Assembly (NCBI GenBank): GCA_001783255.1
Contig: MFRB01000010.1
Coordinates: 1 to 12,814, forward strand
Source of the DNA: Candidatus Magasanikbacteria bacterium RIFOXYD12_FULL_33_17
Lineage (GTDB): Bacteria > Patescibacteriota > Patescibacteriia > Magasanikbacterales > UBA922
DNA length: 12,814 bases
Direction of reading: 5' to 3'
The position numbers and the translations under genes are program-made. The notes beneath the pieces were generated by a model that had not been told where the DNA came from, made no database searches, and saw only the letters and a list, made by a program, of their open reading frames with translations. This document shows, piece by piece, positions 1 to 5,845 of the stretch (position 1 is the stretch's first letter; each line of letters opens with the position of its first letter).

Positions 1-168
1 GCTGTCGTGTTTTTATATTTTATAAATATCAAAATTGGTTGGATAATAGTATTCTTTTTGGCAATCATGAAAACAATATCAGCTCTTGGTTTATGTCCTG
101 CTTACAAACTATACAATTGTCTGAAAGCTGGTGGCTGTTGTTCAATTAGCAAAAAATTAAAAAAATAA
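1..168 (+). CDS. DUF2892-like small membrane protein, 3' end only
   Basis: The frame is open from the first base and stops at TAA 166-168, giving the last 55 residues of a protein whose start lies outside the window. The visible part has one hydrophobic segment (about residues 13-31 of the fragment), then an SALGLCPAYKLYNCLKAGGCC tail ending in Lys-rich residues. A hydrophobic helix followed by a Gly-x-Cys-Pro-x-Tyr turn and a second downstream Cys is typical of the DUF2892 (YgaP-like) membrane domain, where it reads roughly TGxCPLYxLLG. The stop is one base before the lgt start, so the two are probably co-transcribed and translationally coupled. The family has no agreed biochemical role. The assignment is by motif memory only and the fragment is short. 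Confidence 0.6.
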   Translation, partial: AVVFLYFINIKIGWIIVFFLAIMKTISALGLCPAYKLYNCLKAGGCCSISKKLKK

Positions 169-169
169 A

Positions 170-931
170 ATGTTAGACTCTCACATACATCCAGATAACT
201 GGGGAATAATGCCAACATTATTTCATATATATAATTTTGAAGTAAATTCTTATTCATTTTTTATATTATTAGGATTAATTGTTGGATTAATTGTTTATTA
301 TATCTTGGCCAAAAAAGAAAAAGATCTTAGCGAAAAATCATTTTATATCTTGATAGCTGGTTTAGTTGGTGGAGTAATCGGCGCTAAGTTGCCAATATTA
401 CTAATAAATCTTCCAGACATTATCAAAAATTTTCCTGACATAACATATATTTTAGCAGGTAGAACTATTACTGGTGGATTAATTGGTGGTACACTAGCAA
501 TCATGTATCTAAAAAAGAAATTAAATATCAAAGAAAAAAAGGGAAATTTATTTGCTCCAGCTATAGCTTTGGGAATAGCTATTGGTAGAATTGGTTGTTT
601 TTTGAGAGGTTGTTGTTATGGCATTCCAACAAACTTACCTTGGGGAGTAAATTTTGGAGATAATATAGCTAGACATCCCACACAGATATATGAGACAATA
701 TTTATGTTGATAATGTTTCCAATACTGTTATACAAAAGAAAGACAGCCAAGCCGGGATATCTATTTTATTTACTCATGAATTCCTATTTTATATTTAGAT
801 TTTTTGAAGAGTTTATCAGAGAAAATCCTCACTATTTTGGACTAACTTTATTTCAATATATTTCACTCATTGCTTTGGTTTTCATAAACTTGAAGCATCT
901 AAAAGAAAAAAAATATGAACAATCCAAATAA
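170..931 (+). CDS. lgt: Prolipoprotein diacylglyceryl transferase
   Basis: Lgt is an integral membrane enzyme that moves diacylglycerol from phosphatidylglycerol to the lipobox cysteine of prolipoproteins, the first step of lipoprotein maturation. The 253-residue protein is polytopic and carries the family landmarks in order: N-S-Y near residues 26-28, GRTITGG 97-103, the signature GRIGCFLRGCCYG 139-151, RHPTQIYE 168-175 and RFFEEFIRE 210-218. Length is close to usual for the family. The signature is the cysteine-rich variant (GRIGCF..GCCYG) rather than the E. coli GRLGNFINGE form, and the position matching E. coli His103 is Thr101. The start at 170 is one base after the upstream stop; Met14 (209), giving MPTLFHI, matches the commoner family N-terminus and is a serious alternative. 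Two lipobox proteins in this window are likely substrates. Confidence 0.93.
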   Translation: MLDSHIHPDNWGIMPTLFHIYNFEVNSYSFFILLGLIVGLIVYYILAKKEKDLSEKSFYILIAGLVGGVIGAKLPILLINLPDIIKNFPDITYILAGRTITGGLIGGTLAIMYLKKKLNIKEKKGNLFAPAIALGIAIGRIGCFLRGCCYGIPTNLPWGVNFGDNIARHPTQIYETIFMLIMFPILLYKRKTAKPGYLFYLLMNSYFIFRFFEEFIRENPHYFGLTLFQYISLIALVFINLKHLKEKKYEQSK

Positions 932-1283
932 TCCAAACGGTTTAGAACAAATAGATGAAATAAAAAAAATGAATCAAACAGAGACTGACGGATATTACAC
1001 AAACAAAAGTAAAAAAGTGGCTGATTTCATGATTGGTTTTTTTGGTTTTATTACAATCTCTATACTTTTAGCAATATTACTACAATCATTTTTTTATGTT
1101 TTTCCAAGAAATGATTTTATGACATGGCTATACATTATCGTACCTATAGCACTTACAATATTAGGAATTTATATACCTTTTAGAAAAAAAAGACGTTATA
1201 TTGGTATAGGTATAATATCTTTCTTTATATTACCATTCTTACTTTTTGGGGCTTGTATGATAATTTTTACTGGTTTTAACTAA
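915..1283 (+). CDS. Small membrane protein, function unknown
   Basis: I do not recognise this 122-residue protein. It has a hydrophilic, Asn/Lys-rich N-terminal tail of about 35 residues and then three predicted transmembrane helices (about 37-60, 69-89 and 96-119), with a KKRR cluster at 91-94 between helices 2 and 3 that would face the cytoplasm by the positive-inside rule. It overlaps the end of lgt by 17 bases, which suggests translational coupling, and the pair ends at the terminator at 1289-1320. An internal Met19 (969) would remove the overlap without touching the helices. A role in envelope or lipoprotein biology can be guessed only from position. Confidence 0.7.
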   Translation: MNNPNNPNGLEQIDEIKKMNQTETDGYYTNKSKKVADFMIGFFGFITISILLAILLQSFFYVFPRNDFMTWLYIIVPIALTILGIYIPFRKKRRYIGIGIISFFILPFLLFGACMIIFTGFN

Positions 1284-1288
1284 AAAAC

Positions 1289-1320
1289 AAAAGACCTTTT
1301 TACAAGGTCTTTTTTATTTT
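1289..1320 (+). terminator. Intrinsic terminator after lgt operon
   Basis: AAAAGACCTT (1289-1298) and AAGGTCTTTT (1304-1313) form a perfect 10-bp stem with a 5-nt loop, followed by a T-rich run. It begins six bases after the stop at 1281-1283. It closes the DUF2892-lgt-membrane protein transcript. Confidence 0.9.
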
Positions 1321-1328
1321 CAAAAAAC

Positions 1329-1357
1329 TTGATTCTATCACCTATTTCTGGTAAAAT
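1329..1357 (+). promoter_or_regulatory. Putative sigma70 promoter of the metalloprotease gene
   Basis: TTGATT (1329-1334) and TAAAAT (1352-1357) are separated by exactly 17 bases. They match 4/6 and 5/6 of the -35 and -10 consensus. The box lies directly after a strong terminator and 27 bases before the next ATG, which is where a promoter is needed. AT-rich background makes chance matches common. Confidence 0.55.
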
Positions 1358-1384
1358 TAGCACAAATAAATCTTAATTAAATAT

Positions 1385-2437
1385 ATGGAAAAAATTTTAG
1401 CTTTTATTAAACAGTACAAATGGATTTTATTATTAAGTATTGCAGGAACAGCCATTGTAATATTTTTTGTAATAGCTCTCATTACTTTTACTAACACAAG
1501 TAAACAACAAGTCATAACTACACCACAAAGTGAAGAAACTAATAACGCAAAAGTTGTTGAAGAAAAAATAACAGAAGCAAAAGTATCACCAAAAAATAAT
1601 ATTTTAGACAATCCAAATATAGTTTCTTATCTAGATAATTTGGAATATGTTGAGGGAGAAGATGGCTTAGATTTGGCTATTTATACAATAGAAAATGAAA
1701 AAATAAATTTAGAAAGCAAAACCACTGATACAGATTTTACTCTGGAAGCAAACAACACAGAAGAACATAATTTCTTATGGAATTATTTTTATCATATTTT
1801 TGGTGAAATAGATGTCACAGAGTACATAGACAAATTTATTATAAATACCGATGGAGTCGATGGCTCATCAGCCTCGATGTATCTAAATGATGATAATGTT
1901 TGGGGTTTCTACGTGGATCCAGCTGATACTCTAGAAAAAGGAAAATTCTTTGATTTACAAGATTTTACATATACCCTAGTGCATGAATTTGGACACTTAC
2001 TGACTTTAAACGATAGCCAGGTAGATTATGACAATTATGATGAATATAATTGTTTTACACATTTATTATCTGAAGGTTGTCTCTACGATGACGCTTATTC
2101 TTTTGTTTATTTCGAAAAATTCTGGAGCAATGGTCTATATGAAGATTGGAAAAATAACGTTGGTTATGATGCATACGAAGAAGATCAAACTTATTTTTAT
2201 GAAGATCATCCTGGAGTTTTCATCACTGAATATGCAAGCACTGATACTGATGAGGATATCGCCGAAAGTTTTGCACACTTTGTACTAACAAACAAACCTA
2301 CAGGCAAAAATATTGCCGAACAAAAAATATCATTCTTTTATGATTATCCAGAATTAGTAAATATGCGAAATACTATTAGAAAAAATATTGAAAGTGTAGA
2401 ACCAGACTTTTTTTCTAAACCTTTAAATATTCAATAA
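1385..2437 (+). CDS. Membrane-anchored HEFGH zinc metalloprotease
   Basis: This 350-residue protein has a short cytoplasmic N-terminus, one transmembrane helix (about 14-35), a Thr/Ser/Glu-rich linker to about residue 75, and an external domain that looks like a zincin peptidase. The HEFGH motif (200-204) supplies two zinc-binding histidines and the catalytic glutamate. The downstream helix ESFAHF (294-299) has the Glu-x-Phe-Ala pattern that gives the third ligand in lethal-factor-like gluzincins, making Glu294 the best candidate. Cys223 and Cys232 could form an external disulfide. The domain is strongly acidic. The gene stands alone between a terminator and a palindromic element, with its own promoter. 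Substrate is unknown; cleavage of surface proteins is an inference from topology. Exact peptidase family is not resolved. Confidence 0.75.
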   Translation: MEKILAFIKQYKWILLLSIAGTAIVIFFVIALITFTNTSKQQVITTPQSEETNNAKVVEEKITEAKVSPKNNILDNPNIVSYLDNLEYVEGEDGLDLAIYTIENEKINLESKTTDTDFTLEANNTEEHNFLWNYFYHIFGEIDVTEYIDKFIINTDGVDGSSASMYLNDDNVWGFYVDPADTLEKGKFFDLQDFTYTLVHEFGHLLTLNDSQVDYDNYDEYNCFTHLLSEGCLYDDAYSFVYFEKFWSNGLYEDWKNNVGYDAYEEDQTYFYEDHPGVFITEYASTDTDEDIAESFAHFVLTNKPTGKNIAEQKISFFYDYPELVNMRNTIRKNIESVEPDFFSKPLNIQ

Positions 2438-2456
2438 AAAATTAAATAACTAATAT

Positions 2457-2644
2457 GTAAGAATTACGAGCGTTGTTTACACTTACAAACACGTTAATAA
2501 TTTCTAATTCACCTAATCTCTAATTCCTAATGGAATGTCCAATGTATAAATTAACTAATTGGAAATTTTATTAGAAATTAGGAATTAGAAATTAGGTGAA
2601 TTTTAAACGTTCCTAAGAGTGTAAACAACACTATTATATCTTAC
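2457..2644. repeat. 188-bp imperfect palindrome, MITE-like
   Basis: Two arms of roughly 75 bases face each other around a 45-base centre. The outer GTAAGA (2457-2462) pairs with TCTTAC (2639-2644). GTTGTTTACACT (2472-2483) pairs exactly with AGTGTAAACAAC (2618-2629). The inner arms 2506-2531 and 2577-2602 are complementary at 25 of 26 positions. No gene is inside. It fills almost the whole gap between the protease and the PsbP-like gene. The size, end-to-end inverted arms and noncoding content fit a miniature inverted-repeat element; a folded RNA or cruciform is the alternative. Confidence 0.7.
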
Positions 2645-2650
2645 AACTAA

Positions 2651-2656
2651 TATAAT
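2651..2656 (+). promoter_or_regulatory. Consensus -10 box of the PsbP-like/mscL transcript
   Basis: TATAAT ends eight bases before the ATG at 2665, so transcription would begin at or next to the start codon and the mRNA would be leaderless. No good -35 is seen 17 bases upstream, where the end of the palindromic element lies. A chance match is possible in this AT-rich stretch. Confidence 0.35.
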
Positions 2657-2664
2657 CAAAACAT

Positions 2665-3345
2665 ATGGTAAAAAAAATACTTTTAGCTTTAGTCATTATA
2701 GTCCTTTTGTCTCTTTTGGGATTAGGTTTTTTCTTTTTTAATTCTAGTAAAAAATTAGTTTCAGATGTGAATACTACAGTAAATAAATTAAATGATGAAG
2801 CAAAAAATCAACAAAAAAATACAGAAGTAACTCCTAGCAAAATAGAAGAAAAAAACGAAATAGTAACTACAAATGCAAATGTAGAATTTAAAACTTACAC
2901 AAATGAAGATGAAGGTGTAAGTATTGATTATCCAAGTGATTGGGAAGTAACACCTGGCGATGGACAAGTTATGATTGCTTCATTTTTTTCACCATTACAA
3001 TCTACCACAGATGAATTTCAAGAAAGTGTTGGTATCATGATTCAAGATTTTAGTGCAGTTGGTATGGACTTAGCCAAATTCGACAAACAAAATACAGAAG
3101 CACTTGGACAATATATGGAAAATTTGAAAATTACTAAACATGAAGATACAGAAGTCGATGGCGAACCTGGTAAATTTCTAATCTTCACAGGTACTTATCC
3201 TGGACAAGACACACCTACAGCTACAGTTCAATCATATACTGTGTTTGAAGATTATGTATATGTGCTTACTTACACTGGCAAACAAGGTGACTTCGAAAAA
3301 TTTGTAGCAACAGCCCAAGAAATGTTCAAATCATTTTCATTCTAA
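2665..3345 (+). CDS. TM-anchored PsbP-like surface protein
   Basis: The 226-residue protein has an N-terminal membrane anchor (about 4-26), a charged Asn/Lys/Glu-rich stalk (27-72), and a globular domain from about 73 to the end. The domain opens with FKTYTNEDEGVSIDYPSDW and closes with YVLTYTGKQGDFEKFVATAQ followed by FKSFSF. The YPxxW start, the central G-x-x-G-x-F and TGTYP strand region, and the closing TYT...F..F pattern resemble PsbP/DUF1795-like folds that are common on bacterial surface proteins. There is no lipobox, so it is probably held by the helix. The next gene encodes a paralogue of the same domain on a lipid anchor. No enzymatic motif is visible and the function is unknown. 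Confidence 0.65.
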   Translation: MVKKILLALVIIVLLSLLGLGFFFFNSSKKLVSDVNTTVNKLNDEAKNQQKNTEVTPSKIEEKNEIVTTNANVEFKTYTNEDEGVSIDYPSDWEVTPGDGQVMIASFFSPLQSTTDEFQESVGIMIQDFSAVGMDLAKFDKQNTEALGQYMENLKITKHEDTEVDGEPGKFLIFTGTYPGQDTPTATVQSYTVFEDYVYVLTYTGKQGDFEKFVATAQEMFKSFSF

Positions 3346-3355
3346 ATAAGATATC

Positions 3356-3404
3356 TTCCGTTTCAACAAAGTCAAAACAGTTGGAACGGAATCATTTTAT
3401 TTTT
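3356..3404 (+). terminator. Hairpin between the PsbP-like genes, possible terminator
   Basis: TTCCGTTTCAAC (3356-3367) and GTTGGAACGGAA (3380-3391) pair at 11 of 12 positions around a 12-nt loop, followed by a T-rich but interrupted run TCATTTTATTTTT. It could be a leaky terminator that lowers expression of the lipoprotein and mscL, since no strong promoter follows it. Confidence 0.5.
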
Positions 3405-3415
3405 AAATAAAAAAT

Positions 3416-4018
3416 ATGCAAACAAAAAAAACTTTGTTAACTATTGTTTTTTCTTTGACAATAATTGGTGCTGGATGCAACACCACAACAGAAAATCAAA
3501 CAAATAAAACCACAAAAAACACTGAAACAAACACACTAGTAAAAGCTGAGCCAATGAAATACAAAGATTTCAAAATGGGTATAACACTATATTATCCAGC
3601 GGACTGGAAAACTCAAGGGCAAGATAATGGTAGTATAATATTTTATCCAAAAAATCAAGAAAATTTAGCTGACAAAACTGGCACCAACTTAGGACTCTCT
3701 ACACAAGATTTGAGTAAATTTCCACCGGTAACACTTGATCAGTACACTGAGATCATCAAAGCTGACACTCTAAAAAGATTAACAAACGCTAATATTATTA
3801 GTACAGAAAAAATAACTATAGGTGGTCTAGAGGGTGCAGTAATGACTTATACTGCCACTTATCCTAATTTGACAGACAAAACTATGAAAGTGCGCCATGC
3901 CTATGTATTGAAAGAAAAAACAGCTTATCTGTTAACTTATACAGCAACTACTGAAAATTTTGATACATATGTAGAGTCTACCAAAGAGATAGTTTCTTCA
4001 TTTAAATTTGATAACTAA
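3416..4018 (+). CDS. PsbP-like lipoprotein
   Basis: The first 21 residues form a lipoprotein signal: MQTKK, a hydrophobic core, and IIGAGC with Cys21 as the acylation site. The -3 residue is Gly rather than the usual Leu, the same GAGC form as the other lipoprotein in this window. A Thr/Asn/Lys-rich linker (22-45) leads to a domain of about 150 residues with YKDFKMGITLYYPADW near its start and AYLLTYTATTENFDTYV then VSSFKF at its end. It shares the YPxDW, YT-x-TYP, LTYT and SFxF landmarks with the protein encoded just upstream, so the two look like a tandem duplication with divergent anchoring. It would be processed by Lgt. It ends six bases before mscL. Function unknown. Confidence 0.7.
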   Translation: MQTKKTLLTIVFSLTIIGAGCNTTTENQTNKTTKNTETNTLVKAEPMKYKDFKMGITLYYPADWKTQGQDNGSIIFYPKNQENLADKTGTNLGLSTQDLSKFPPVTLDQYTEIIKADTLKRLTNANIISTEKITIGGLEGAVMTYTATYPNLTDKTMKVRHAYVLKEKTAYLLTYTATTENFDTYVESTKEIVSSFKFDN

Positions 4019-4024
4019 AAAAAT

Positions 4025-4408
4025 ATGTTTCAAGAATTCAAAAAATTTGCCATAAAAGGAAATGTCCTAGATATGGCAGTCGGTGTCGTAATTGGTGGAG
4101 CTTTTGGAAAAATTGTTACTTCTCTAGTCAGTGATATTATTATGCCCCCAATTGGTTTTATGACTGGTGGAGTGGACTTTTCAAAGTTAGCTCTTACTCT
4201 CAAAAAAGCTACTGAAACTACTGAAGCTGTAAATCTAAATTATGGAGCTTTTATAAATAACATTTTAGATTTTGTTATTATTTCTTTTTCTATATTTATC
4301 ATAATAAAACAAATAAATAAATTCAAGAAAAAAGAAGAGTCCAAACCAAAAGAAACTCCTGAAGATATAAAACTTCTTCGAGAAATAAGAGACTCATTAA
4401 AAAAATAA
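4025..4408 (+). CDS. mscL: Large-conductance mechanosensitive channel
   Basis: MscL is a homopentameric membrane channel that opens under high bilayer tension and releases solutes during hypo-osmotic shock. The 127-residue protein has the canonical plan: an amphipathic N-terminal helix FQEFKKFAIKGNVLDMAVGV, TM1 about 14-40 with the VGVVIGGAFGKIVTSLVSD pore-lining stretch and DIIMPPIG, a periplasmic loop (about 45-72), TM2 about 74-97 with the conserved YGAFINNILDFVIISF, and a charged C-terminal helix ending KLLREIRDSL. Length is normal (E. coli 136). It follows the PsbP-like lipoprotein by six bases and is probably in the same transcript. Nothing in it is truncated or unusual. Confidence 0.96.
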   Translation: MFQEFKKFAIKGNVLDMAVGVVIGGAFGKIVTSLVSDIIMPPIGFMTGGVDFSKLALTLKKATETTEAVNLNYGAFINNILDFVIISFSIFIIIKQINKFKKKEESKPKETPEDIKLLREIRDSLKK

Positions 4409-4489
4409 TACAAAAAAATATCACTTACAAAAATAATGTTTTTTTGTTGGTTACTTTAACTAAACTATTAATCAAAATTTAAATAACCT

Positions 4490-4533
4490 AAGGGGAGTTT
4501 GAGGGGGAAATTGTTTGTCCCGACGAGTCGGGA
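4490..4533. repeat. GC-rich patch with TCCCGACGAGTCGGGA palindrome
   Basis: In an otherwise AT-rich gap between convergent genes there is a purine-rich G run (CCTAAGGGGAGTTTGAGGGGG) followed by TCCCGACGAGTCGGGA at 4518-4533, a 7-bp stem with a two-base centre. It has no T tract and so does not look like a terminator. Its composition resembles dispersed palindromic repeats of Patescibacteria, but copy number cannot be judged here. Confidence 0.4.
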
Positions 4534-4620
4534 TTAGTTATAAAAAGTAAGAACTGTTCTATAATAATATTCTTTCAATCTGTTCTTGAATATTGATATT
4601 TAATTTAAAATTATAACTTA

Positions 4621-4656
4621 AATAAAAACATCACTTTTATAAGTGATATTTTTATT
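4621..4656 (-). terminator. Terminator of the Tudor-like lipoprotein gene (bidirectional)
   Basis: AATAAAAACATCACTT (4621-4636) and AAGTGATATTTTTATT (4641-4656) pair at 15 of 16 positions around a TTAT loop, with A/T tracts on both sides. It lies 11 bases beyond the stop of the minus-strand gene. Its symmetry would also stop plus-strand transcripts coming from mscL. Confidence 0.8.
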
Positions 4657-4667
4657 TATATTTCAAA

Positions 4668-5531
4668 TTATTTTCTACTATCTATTCTCAATTGTGTAAT
4701 TGCCAAAGTTTTAGTAACTTCATCACCATACAACTTATATTTTACTTCATAATTAGCACCAACTATTTTGGTAATTTTACCAGCATAAAAATTACTAGTA
4801 TTAGTGTCTCTAACTAAAACTTCAGTATCAACAAGTAGGGCATCTTTGGTAGCAGGTACATCCAAAATTATTTGAGAAGTTTCCAAACATTTTTCTGCAT
4901 TATCATAATATTTTACAGTCAAACCTTTGTCACAAACACCTTGTATCTTAGCACTATAAAGTGAATCAGCCGTCATCCATTCGACTATTACTACATCCCC
5001 TACTTTGAAATTATCTTTCAACATTTGCCCAACTTCTGTTTCATCACCTCTGACAGCTGTGCGTGTATCCAAAATCATTTCATCCAAAGTTACATCTCTC
5101 TCCATTTTATCATAATATCTTACAGTATATCTATCTCCAGTAATTTTTATTACTTCTGCATCATAATAGGCTTTAGTTGTCCACTTGGCAATTACTTTGG
5201 TACCTACTTTTATTTCTTCTACTTTAAGCATTTTGTTTTTCAAAATTTCAGAAGTTGAAGCACATTTAGTAGTATTATCTACAAAATAAATATTAAAACC
5301 ATTTTCACAAGTATTGTCGATAGATCCTTCGTACCAAGTATTTTCTTTCCACTCAGCAAAGACTTTACTACCAATACCAAGCTCATCACTTTCTTTCTGC
5401 ACATCTTTTTTTCCAAAATTGAAACCACCAGTAGAATCACTATTTAAACTAATAGACTGTGTACAACCAGCTCCCAGCAAAGACAAAACAGCCAAAGCAC
5501 TGACCAAAGAAATTTTTATATTCATAAACAT
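4668..5531 (-). CDS. Lipoprotein with four Tudor-like (SH3-type) repeats
   Basis: A 287-residue exported protein. The signal peptide ends in LLGAGC with Cys23 as the lipidation site. After a Ser/Asp/Lys linker come four related modules of about 50 residues starting near 52, 107, 175 and 233. Each reads G-x-x-V-x-A/V-x-W/D, then a Tyr-x-A/G-x-I strand, then a Y-x-V-x-Y-Y/F-D strand and an acidic/Leu tail, the pattern of Tudor/Agenet-like beta barrels. Modules 1 and 3 each contain two cysteines 15 apart (75/90 and 200/215); modules 2 and 4 have none, so the protein looks like a doubled A-B pair. Met3 is an equally good start. It is transcribed divergently from the B12 operon. The ligand is unknown. 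Confidence 0.75.
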   Translation of the reverse strand: MFMNIKISLVSALAVLSLLGAGCTQSISLNSDSTGGFNFGKKDVQKESDELGIGSKVFAEWKENTWYEGSIDNTCENGFNIYFVDNTTKCASTSEILKNKMLKVEEIKVGTKVIAKWTTKAYYDAEVIKITGDRYTVRYYDKMERDVTLDEMILDTRTAVRGDETEVGQMLKDNFKVGDVVIVEWMTADSLYSAKIQGVCDKGLTVKYYDNAEKCLETSQIILDVPATKDALLVDTEVLVRDTNTSNFYAGKITKIVGANYEVKYKLYGDEVTKTLAITQLRIDSRK

Positions 5532-5568
5532 ATTTTACTTAAATAAACCAGGCCAAGAGACCAAGGCT

Positions 5569-5598
5569 ATTATAGCAAGACTAAAAAGGACTTGTCAA
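5569..5598 (-). promoter_or_regulatory. Consensus sigma70 promoter of the Tudor-like lipoprotein gene
   Basis: On the minus strand, TTGACA (5598-5593) and TATAAT (5574-5569) are both perfect consensus hexamers with an 18-base spacer. The predicted start site leaves a leader of about 30 bases before the ATG at 5531. The -35 is only 21 bases from the -35 of the opposite promoter at 5620, so the two promoters are back to back. Confidence 0.8.
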
Positions 5599-5619
5599 AA
5601 GTTTGTTCACAAGCACAAT

Positions 5620-5648
5620 TTGACAGACCAAAACAAAAAGGATAATAT
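5620..5648 (+). promoter_or_regulatory. Promoter of the B12-riboswitch operon
   Basis: A perfect TTGACA at 5620-5625 is followed by GGATAATAT at 5640-5648. GATAAT (5641-5646) gives 5/6 with a 15-base spacer; TAATAT (5643-5648) gives 4/6 with the ideal 17. Transcription from here would begin just before the cobalamin aptamer, which supports the call. Confidence 0.65.
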
Positions 5649-5654
5649 AGAAAT

Positions 5655-5845
5655 ATTACAACTTAATTTATGTTTGTTGGAAGTGAGGTCAAATTCCTCC
5701 ACTGTGCCGCAACGGTAATTCCCGATTTAATCAGGATAAGTCCGGTCTTCAAATATGATTTATCCCGAGCAGGAATACCTATCTTATTTTTTACCAAATA
5801 AGACTTGTTTAAACTATTTTTCTGCTCACTAAAGCAGATTTTTTT
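5655..5845 (+). promoter_or_regulatory. Cobalamin (vitamin B12) riboswitch with transcription terminator
   Basis: The core GGAAGTGAGGTCAAATTCCT, then CCACTGTGCCGCAACGGTAA, matches the cobalamin aptamer pattern (GGGAA..GGTG.AA.TCC....CTG.CCCGC.ACTGT.A). Visible helices are GGAA 5679-5682 with TTCC 5719-5722, GAGG 5685-5688 with CCTC 5696-5699, and ACTG 5701-5704 with CGGT 5713-5716. AAGTCCGGTC at 5738-5747 stands where the B12 box is expected, but its 3' part is degenerate. GGAAT (5772-5776) can pair with ATTCC (5693-5697) of the aptamer hairpin, as in the loop-loop kissing contact of the class. Outer ends are approximate. Expected action: bound cobalamin switches the downstream operon off. 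Confidence 0.85.
5821..5845 (+). terminator. Riboswitch-controlled intrinsic terminator
   Basis: TCTGCT (5821-5826) and AGCAGA (5833-5838) form a 6-bp stem with loop CACTAA and then seven T, ending one base before the ATG at 5846. A rival pairing, CTGCTC (5822-5827) with GAGCAG (5767-5772), would break it and act as antiterminator. A further hairpin, TCTTATTT 5782-5789 with AAATAAGA 5796-5803, sits between them. Confidence 0.85.

Noticed and set aside
2028..2288. Plus-strand open frame of 86 codons inside the protease gene
   Set aside because: It is an out-of-frame shadow of the zincin coding sequence, which has the HEFGH and ESFAH motifs.
4414..4654. AAAAATATCACTTA (4414-4427) repeated as its complement at 4641-4654
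   Set aside because: A 14-base AT-rich match over more than 200 bases. The second copy is part of a convincing local terminator, so the long-range pairing is probably chance or a decayed terminator copy.
5025..5718. Plus-strand open frames opposite the Tudor-like lipoprotein gene
   Set aside because: They are antisense shadows; the minus frame has a lipobox, repeats, promoter and terminator, while these show no coding features.
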